Virus record (IMG/VR): IMGVR_UViG_3300045996_001357
Location: 1 to 47,011 of that record
Source: a virus
Length of the DNA: 47,011 bases
Reading direction: 5' to 3' (one strand)
The notes under the pieces are model-generated. The model was not told the origin of the DNA, did not search any database, and saw only the letters and a list, made by a program, of their open reading frames with translations. A program made the position numbers and the translations under genes. Within the stretch, counting starts at the first letter, position 1; each line of letters begins with the position of its first letter. Below are positions 42,680 to 47,011 of this stretch, piece by piece.

Positions 42680-43885
42680 TCAGGTCAGGCCCTTGAGGGC
42701 GGAGTGCGAGTTGCGGCGGCGCGCGCCGAGGTTCAGGCGCACCGTGATCTTCGCGCCGTAGGCGTCCTCACCCTGGACCCACTGGAGGATGTTGGCGCCG
42801 GCGATCTTGTTCTGCCAGAACGGGTCACCCGCCGTGACGAGGAGGAGATCCTCCACCGTCAGGAAGTACATGTGAGCGTTCTTGCAGTCCGGCTGGCGGT
42901 ACATCTTCATGCCCATGATGTCCGTGCCCTCGACGTTGCCGAAGGAGACGGAGTCGGAGCCGAAGCGGACCTGTGCCTGGGCCAGCGCGTACGCAGCCTG
43001 GAGCTGCTTCGGCGAGGTCAGGACGTAGTTCGGGTCCTTGCCGGTCTTCTGGAAGACCTTGCGGCACCGGTCGTACATCAGGGGCAGGGTCAGCGCCTGC
43101 GACGTGGAGTCCACATCGGACTGCCAGGTCGGGGCCGTCGCCGTGGTGAGACCGCCGAGGGTGGACGTGGAGACCACGTTGCCCAGGCCGTTCATCTCGT
43201 AGGTGGAGCCGTCCGAGCCGGAACGCGAGCCGAGCAGTGACACGAACGTGGTGGTCGCCACCGTCCGCGAGTTGCCGATCGTGATGGTCGGGGCCGTGCT
43301 CGACTCAGCGATCGCGGAGATGGTCTCCGTCGCGGACACCGAGTCGCCATCGGCGGCGGTGCCCAGCATGATCTTCGAGCCGATCGCCAGCCAGCCACGC
43401 TCCAGCGCGTCGAAGCCATCGGCCACGTTGAGCGGGAGGGTCGCGGAGGTCGCGGAGGTGCACGCGGTGATGAGGCCATCGCCAGCCAGGAAGAGCTGAC
43501 GGGTGAGCTGGCGGTTGAGGTCTTGCAGAGCGCCCTCGACCTCCAGGTCCACGACCTCGGCGACCGAAAGCGCGTCGCCGCGCGTGCCGTCGATGGCGGA
43601 GCCCTGGATCTTCACCTGCGTGTGGTGATGGGTGTACTGCCACGTCGCCTGCTTCAGCTCCTGCTGGCCGGCCGCGTTCAGCGAACCACCAGCGGCGGGA
43701 AGGGCGGTGTAGCCCCAGTTGCGACCCGTATGGATCGGGGTGACGGCCTGCTGGCCGACCTGGGTGGACTTCAGCTTCTTGACTCGGTCAAGAAGGGGGT
43801 TGCTCTGGTAAAGCTGCTCAGCGAGGCGGGACTCGGTCCACGTTTCCTTGAGAGCAGCGTCAACAGACGTAAGGTCTGCGGGCAT
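42680..43885 (-). CDS. Major capsid protein
   Basis: A 401-residue HK97-fold-type capsid protein. Supporting segments are the helical N-terminus (LTSVDAALKETWTESRLAEQ), DLEVEGALQDLNRQLTRQLF (spine-helix-like), the MYDRCRKVFQKTGKDPNYVL region, and a C-terminal beta part with QWVQGEDAYGAKITVRLNLG. It follows scaffold directly and has the expected size. AGGATGAG precedes ATG 43885. Confidence 0.85.
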   Translation of the reverse strand: MPADLTSVDAALKETWTESRLAEQLYQSNPLLDRVKKLKSTQVGQQAVTPIHTGRNWGYTALPAAGGSLNAAGQQELKQATWQYTHHHTQVKIQGSAIDGTRGDALSVAEVVDLEVEGALQDLNRQLTRQLFLAGDGLITACTSATSATLPLNVADGFDALERGWLAIGSKIMLGTAADGDSVSATETISAIAESSTAPTITIGNSRTVATTTFVSLLGSRSGSDGSTYEMNGLGNVVSTSTLGGLTTATAPTWQSDVDSTSQALTLPLMYDRCRKVFQKTGKDPNYVLTSPKQLQAAYALAQAQVRFGSDSVSFGNVEGTDIMGMKMYRQPDCKNAHMYFLTVEDLLLVTAGDPFWQNKIAGANILQWVQGEDAYGAKITVRLNLGARRRNSHSALKGLT

Positions 43886-43903
43886 ATCTCATCCTTGAGT
43901 GTG

Positions 43904-44656
43904 TTACGACCGCCCGCCGTTGATGATTGCCGCCATGTGAGCGCGACGCACGTCGGGGTCGGACAGGTCAGGTTTGTCGGTCGCGGACTGGCCGGCGGGA
44001 AGCGGGGTGGGCGCCTGCTTGGAGGCCAGGTAATCCTTCTGCCACTTGTCGTGAAGCGCCTTGCGACGCTCCTGCCATGCCTTGAAGGCGTTAGCGGTGG
44101 AGTCGGCATTCACCTGCTCACCTGCGATGGCGCCGTCGAACAGTTCCTTTAGGTCCTGATCGTCCAGCTCCACGTTCGCGTCCTTGGCGAGCTGCTCGAT
44201 GTGAGAGACGACGTTCTTCGCGAGGGCGGCAGCTTGACGCTCCTCCTCGGCGGCCTGAAGCTCACGCACGGTGCGCTCAAGCTCGGACGGCTCCTCGGAA
44301 CCCTCGGAACCCTCCTCGGTCTCTTCACCATCGGACTCGGCGAGGATCTCCAGAAGCTGCTCATAGACAGCCTGCTGGGTCTCACGGTCAGTCCTCAGCG
44401 ATTCCAGGAACTCCAGTTCCTCGGCACGCTGCTTGGCGGCTTCCGCGTCGGCCTGCCGCTTACGGGTGTAGTCGGCCTGCATCTGCTTGTACCGCTCCTG
44501 AAGCCACTCCTGGGTAACCTCACCCTCGGGGGCCTCGTTCGGGTCAACCTCGGTGAAGGCTTCCGCCTCCGGGGTGACCTCAGGCGTCGTCTCCGGCGCC
44601 TCTACTGTGGGGTCGGGCTGGTCCGCTGCTGGGGTGCCCTCGGCCACTTCACTCAT
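43904..44656 (-). CDS. Capsid scaffolding protein
   Basis: 250 residues, very acidic, Pro/Glu-rich N-terminus (TPAADQPDPTVEAPETTPEV) followed by a long coiled coil (about 55-165), a short helical domain and a basic C-terminal segment ending MAAIINGGRS. This is the classical scaffold design; the basic C-terminus usually contacts the capsid protein. It is 18 nt upstream of the capsid gene. Confidence 0.8.
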   Translation of the reverse strand: MSEVAEGTPAADQPDPTVEAPETTPEVTPEAEAFTEVDPNEAPEGEVTQEWLQERYKQMQADYTRKRQADAEAAKQRAEELEFLESLRTDRETQQAVYEQLLEILAESDGEETEEGSEGSEEPSELERTVRELQAAEEERQAAALAKNVVSHIEQLAKDANVELDDQDLKELFDGAIAGEQVNADSTANAFKAWQERRKALHDKWQKDYLASKQAPTPLPAGQSATDKPDLSDPDVRRAHMAAIINGGRS

Positions 44657-44705
44657 ATGTACCTCTCAGGAAACGCCGAGTCCCGTCCGTGGGTGGTTCG
44701 GCTGC

Positions 44706-44792
44706 GAGATGTCTAACGTCTCGAATCGAGATGTTGAACATCTATGGCGGGGTCCAGTTCTGCCCTGGACGGGCCGAGGTAATGAGCCTCGG
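44706..44792 (-). promoter_or_regulatory. Dyads and hairpins in the leader of scaffold/capsid
   Basis: Two similar dyads, GAGATGTctaACGTCTC (44706-44722) and AGATGTtgaACATCT (44729-44743), lie side by side, followed by hairpins GTCCAG/CTGGAC (44752-44770) and CCGAGG/CCTCGG (44774-44792). No gene occupies 44657-44821. The dyads may be an operator and the hairpins an attenuator or mRNA stabiliser. Confidence 0.6.
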
Positions 44793-44821
44793 TTGGGCCT
44801 AGCCCCCCCCGCTTGGTGTTA

Positions 44822-45286
44822 CTAACCCTCGACCGTCAGCCGGCGCGGCGATCGGTCATGGGCGTTCGGCTTCTTGTTCCTTGGGATCAGCCGGCGCACG
44901 AGAGACTGAAGATCGGCGGGAGCGTTGTTGCCCAGCGCACTGGACGGTCCCATCAAGCCCGTGTCCGTATGGTCGAGCCCGTAGGCGTGGCCTGCCTCGT
45001 GGGAGATCAGCTCGCCGAGACGGTTCAGGTTGCGGCGCCGGCCCCTCACCGAATACTTGCCGTTGCGCGCGTTCGCGAGCAGGGTGCCGGCCAGGTGTGA
45101 ATTCAGGACGGCCTTACCTCCCCCGAGTACAGCCGAGCCGGCGTAGGACTCATCCCCGATGTCGTCGGCAACGTCCACGCTCAGGCCGGGTCCGTTCACG
45201 TTACGCGAGCGCCAGAACTCCTCTGCGGCCCGCTGCAACGCTGTGATCCACGGGTCACCGTTTGGCCGTTGCCCCGGCAGGCTCAC
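44822..45286 (-). CDS. Metzincin-type zinc metalloprotease
   Basis: 154 residues starting at GTG 45286, two bases after the portal stop. It contains the full metzincin motif HEAGHAYGLDH (96-106, HExxHxxGxxH) followed by a Met-turn LMGP (111-114) and a basic tail. A longer start would produce a signal-like N-terminus from inside the portal gene, which I reject. The slot between portal and scaffold normally holds the prohead protease, so it may mature the capsid; alternatively it acts on the host. Such a protease fold is unusual there. Confidence 0.72.
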   Translation of the reverse strand: MSLPGQRPNGDPWITALQRAAEEFWRSRNVNGPGLSVDVADDIGDESYAGSAVLGGGKAVLNSHLAGTLLANARNGKYSVRGRRRNLNRLGELISHEAGHAYGLDHTDTGLMGPSSALGNNAPADLQSLVRRLIPRNKKPNAHDRSPRRLTVEG

Positions 45287-45287
45287 G

Positions 45288-47011
45288 TTACTCGCCGCCA
45301 GGTGAAGGCAGAGAAGGCATAGGCTTAGCCCCCTGCGGTGCGCCAGCATTCGCCATCCCCAGGCCCTGCGCCATCGCCTCCTGCTGCATCGCCTCGCGGA
45401 TCTGCGCCTGCTCCTTCAGGAACCGGCAGCCGTCGTAGTACAGCCGCAGCGCCTCCTGAATGTCGGGTGGCTGCGCGTCGTAGTCCGGGGTCTTCATGTA
45501 GTCGCCGAACACCTGCATGTGAACGGCCGTGTTGTCGAACTCGCGCGGCGCCCACGACGGGGGCATGAGCGGATCGGTGATCGGTTCGGCGAACAGGATC
45601 TCCGGGCCGGCGAGGATCTTCTGGAGCATGAGGTTCGCCCTCGCCACGTCCAGCTCGTAACCCTCGATCAGCTTTTCACCAATACCACCGTCAATCGCGG
45701 CCATCGCAGCCTCAGGTGAAACATGACCTGGGAAAGTCTGGACGATCCACTGAACACGCCGCTCGACGCCCTCCCGGGTCCTCGGCTCAATAGAACCAGG
45801 TAGCACCCGCACATCAATCTGATCGCGAAGATCCGCGCCACGGAAGTCCTCGATGTTCTCCCAGCCGTGCCGGCCGCGAATCGAAATCAGCCGGGGCTCG
45901 GTGTAGTAGTGCTGGACAAGCTGGAGGCAGTGACGCATCAGCGAGCTGTGCCAGTCCACGAGATCCATCAGGAACGACTGCCAGCGCTGACGTGACTGCT
46001 CGACGCTAGCGGTGATCGCCTTGGCGGACTCCACCCCTTCGGGCAGCTCGTCGGCGGCGGCAATCACCTGCATGTCGCGAAGGGCCTCTTCCTTCATCTG
46101 CGACAGCTCGGGCGGGATCGGTGGCACGTCGCGCCACTGCGGGACCATGCCGTTGATCGGGATGACCGTGTAATAAGCCCCGGGCTCGTCGGTGAACTTG
46201 ACCTTGTTCGCCATCGGCGGGCCGATGATCTGAGGGTTCAGGGCAAGCTGAGCCCACGCGATCTGCTGGTTCGTCGCCCGGTTGTACGTACGCTGCGCGT
46301 CGAGCATGTGAACCACCATGCCCCGGTCGCGGTCGCCGTCCGGGTCGATCGTGAACGTCAGCGGGTGAAGCGCCAGCCCGTCATAGCCGTAGGTGGCACA
46401 GGGGTAGGGCTCCTCCGGGAGAATGACCCGAGTGTTAGCGATCACCAGGCGCCGGCCCTGCTCGTACTTCGCAGAGGGGCGCTCCAGGTACTCGGTCACC
46501 ATCACCAGGTTCGAGGAGGCCGGCTTGGCGGAGCCTGAGCCCAGAGTCTCGAAGGAGGCTGCGTCAGGCTGAAGCGGGTGCTTGTCGTCCCGGATGAACC
46601 CGGGCATCGCCATGACCTCGTCAATCGAGCGCGCCTGCACGATCACGTGCCACTTGGACTCGAAGAAGTCCACGCCCTGCTCCCAGCCAACTTCGTTGCC
46701 GGTGAAGGTGCGGACCTTCACGTCGCCGACGCCCATACCGTTCTCCAGGTACGGACCCACCGTCGCGTCCCAATACGGCATCGCAAACCCGCCGTCCATC
46801 ACGAGGGCACTGGTGACCACCTTCTTGGCGGTCCGGCGGAACAGCCACTTGTGAAAGCCGTACAACGCCACCTTGGTGGACAGCCGGGCGGCCGAGATGT
46901 CCTCCGGGTCGGTGGTCGTCGGCGTGTTGTCATAGGCGGGGATCCGCTGCGTCGCGGCGCTGATCTTGCCCTCGACCAGGGGGTGGATCAGGTTCCGCGT
47001 CGTGCGCGGAC
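45288..47011 (-). CDS. Portal protein, main part (N-terminus at the left end)
   Basis: Continuation of the portal gene starting at base 317; the reading frame is intact through the join. Segments include YKWLFRR-like charged helices at the N-terminal side, the long EALRDMQVIAAADELPEGVE and QSRQRWQSFLMDLVDWHSSL stem helices and a Gln/Ala-rich, acidic-to-polar C-terminus ending SLPSPGGE. The last 127 bases repeat the left end of the window, so the gene appears interrupted only because of the linear representation. Confidence 0.85.
   Translation of the reverse strand, partial: PRTTRNLIHPLVEGKISAATQRIPAYDNTPTTTDPEDISAARLSTKVALYGFHKWLFRRTAKKVVTSALVMDGGFAMPYWDATVGPYLENGMGVGDVKVRTFTGNEVGWEQGVDFFESKWHVIVQARSIDEVMAMPGFIRDDKHPLQPDAASFETLGSGSAKPASSNLVMVTEYLERPSAKYEQGRRLVIANTRVILPEEPYPCATYGYDGLALHPLTFTIDPDGDRDRGMVVHMLDAQRTYNRATNQQIAWAQLALNPQIIGPPMANKVKFTDEPGAYYTVIPINGMVPQWRDVPPIPPELSQMKEEALRDMQVIAAADELPEGVESAKAITASVEQSRQRWQSFLMDLVDWHSSLMRHCLQLVQHYYTEPRLISIRGRHGWENIEDFRGADLRDQIDVRVLPGSIEPRTREGVERRVQWIVQTFPGHVSPEAAMAAIDGGIGEKLIEGYELDVARANLMLQKILAGPEILFAEPITDPLMPPSWAPREFDNTAVHMQVFGDYMKTPDYDAQPPDIQEALRLYYDGCRFLKEQAQIREAMQQEAMAQGLGMANAGAPQGAKPMPSLPSPGGE
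46885..47011. repeat. Terminal direct repeat, right copy
   Basis: Identical to bases 1-127; see the left copy. One of the two should be removed to obtain the true circular sequence. Confidence 0.95.

Noticed and set aside
45286-45349. Signal peptide for the metalloprotease from an earlier start
   Set aside because: The hydrophobic N-terminus is read from inside the portal gene in another frame, and a GTG directly after the portal stop is the natural start.
1-47011. CRISPR arrays, rRNA genes or insertion sequences
   Set aside because: No regularly spaced identical repeats, rRNA-like sequence or IS transposase with terminal inverted repeats was seen.

Overview
The window is the complete genome of a temperate, podovirus-like tailed phage of a GC-rich Gram-positive host, most likely an actinomycete. 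Bases 1-127 are repeated exactly at 46885-47011, and the portal gene reads in frame across the join (317->1, then 46884->45288). The real molecule is therefore about 46,884 bp, recovered as a circular contig that was opened inside the portal gene. The host guess rests on high GC, frequent GTG/TTG starts, densely packed genes with ATGA/GTGA overlaps, a large serine integrase and many small zinc-ribbon proteins. The short-tail call rests on a gp11-like adaptor, a beta-rich nozzle-like protein, a 1628-residue internal virion protein, and the absence of tape-measure, major-tail and sheath genes.

Layout. (1) Late operon, minus strand: from a promoter at 5144-5171 through large terminase, small beta-rich virion proteins, portal (across the join), a metzincin-type protease, scaffold, major capsid protein, fibre-like protein, adaptor, nozzle-like protein, three internal virion proteins, a transglycosylase and a small-terminase-like protein. 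A separately promoted CHAP endolysin ends the block at 28838. (2) A leftward ParB-like/DNA-binding group at 5.2-7.4 kb. (3) A rightward run of small overlapping genes at 7.5-9.6 kb. (4) About 1 kb of non-coding DNA at 9.7-10.65 kb. (5) A rightward cassette array at 10.65-16.8 kb. Most genes there are preceded by a stem-loop and a nearly invariant CCACGGGGGT box; it carries ArdC, a small serine recombinase, a MerR/AlpA-like HTH protein and many orphans. (6) A leftward ssb group at 16.8-18.4 kb. (7) A lysogeny module at 18.4-21.2 kb with exported and membrane proteins, an ArsR-like repressor candidate and the integrase. (8) A leftward replication/recombination operon from 28.4 to 21.1 kb: two-helix membrane protein, endonuclease VII, probable annealing protein plus RecB-like exonuclease, replication-initiator-like protein, DnaB-like helicase and two related HTH proteins.

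Two regulatory systems link the regions. A 15-bp element, TGTGTGCGGTACGTT, occurs seven times (six perfect), always at the start of a transcription unit. In reverse orientation it overlaps the -35 and spacer of a promoter whose -10 lies at a constant distance, and in four cases a start codon falls where leaderless transcripts would begin. One copy separates the repressor candidate from the integrase, so this looks like the immunity/lytic regulon. Separately, the stem-loop plus CCACGGGGGT module marks the cassette array and the lysogeny-module exported gene. It resembles in layout, but not in sequence, the start-associated sequences described in cluster K mycobacteriophages.
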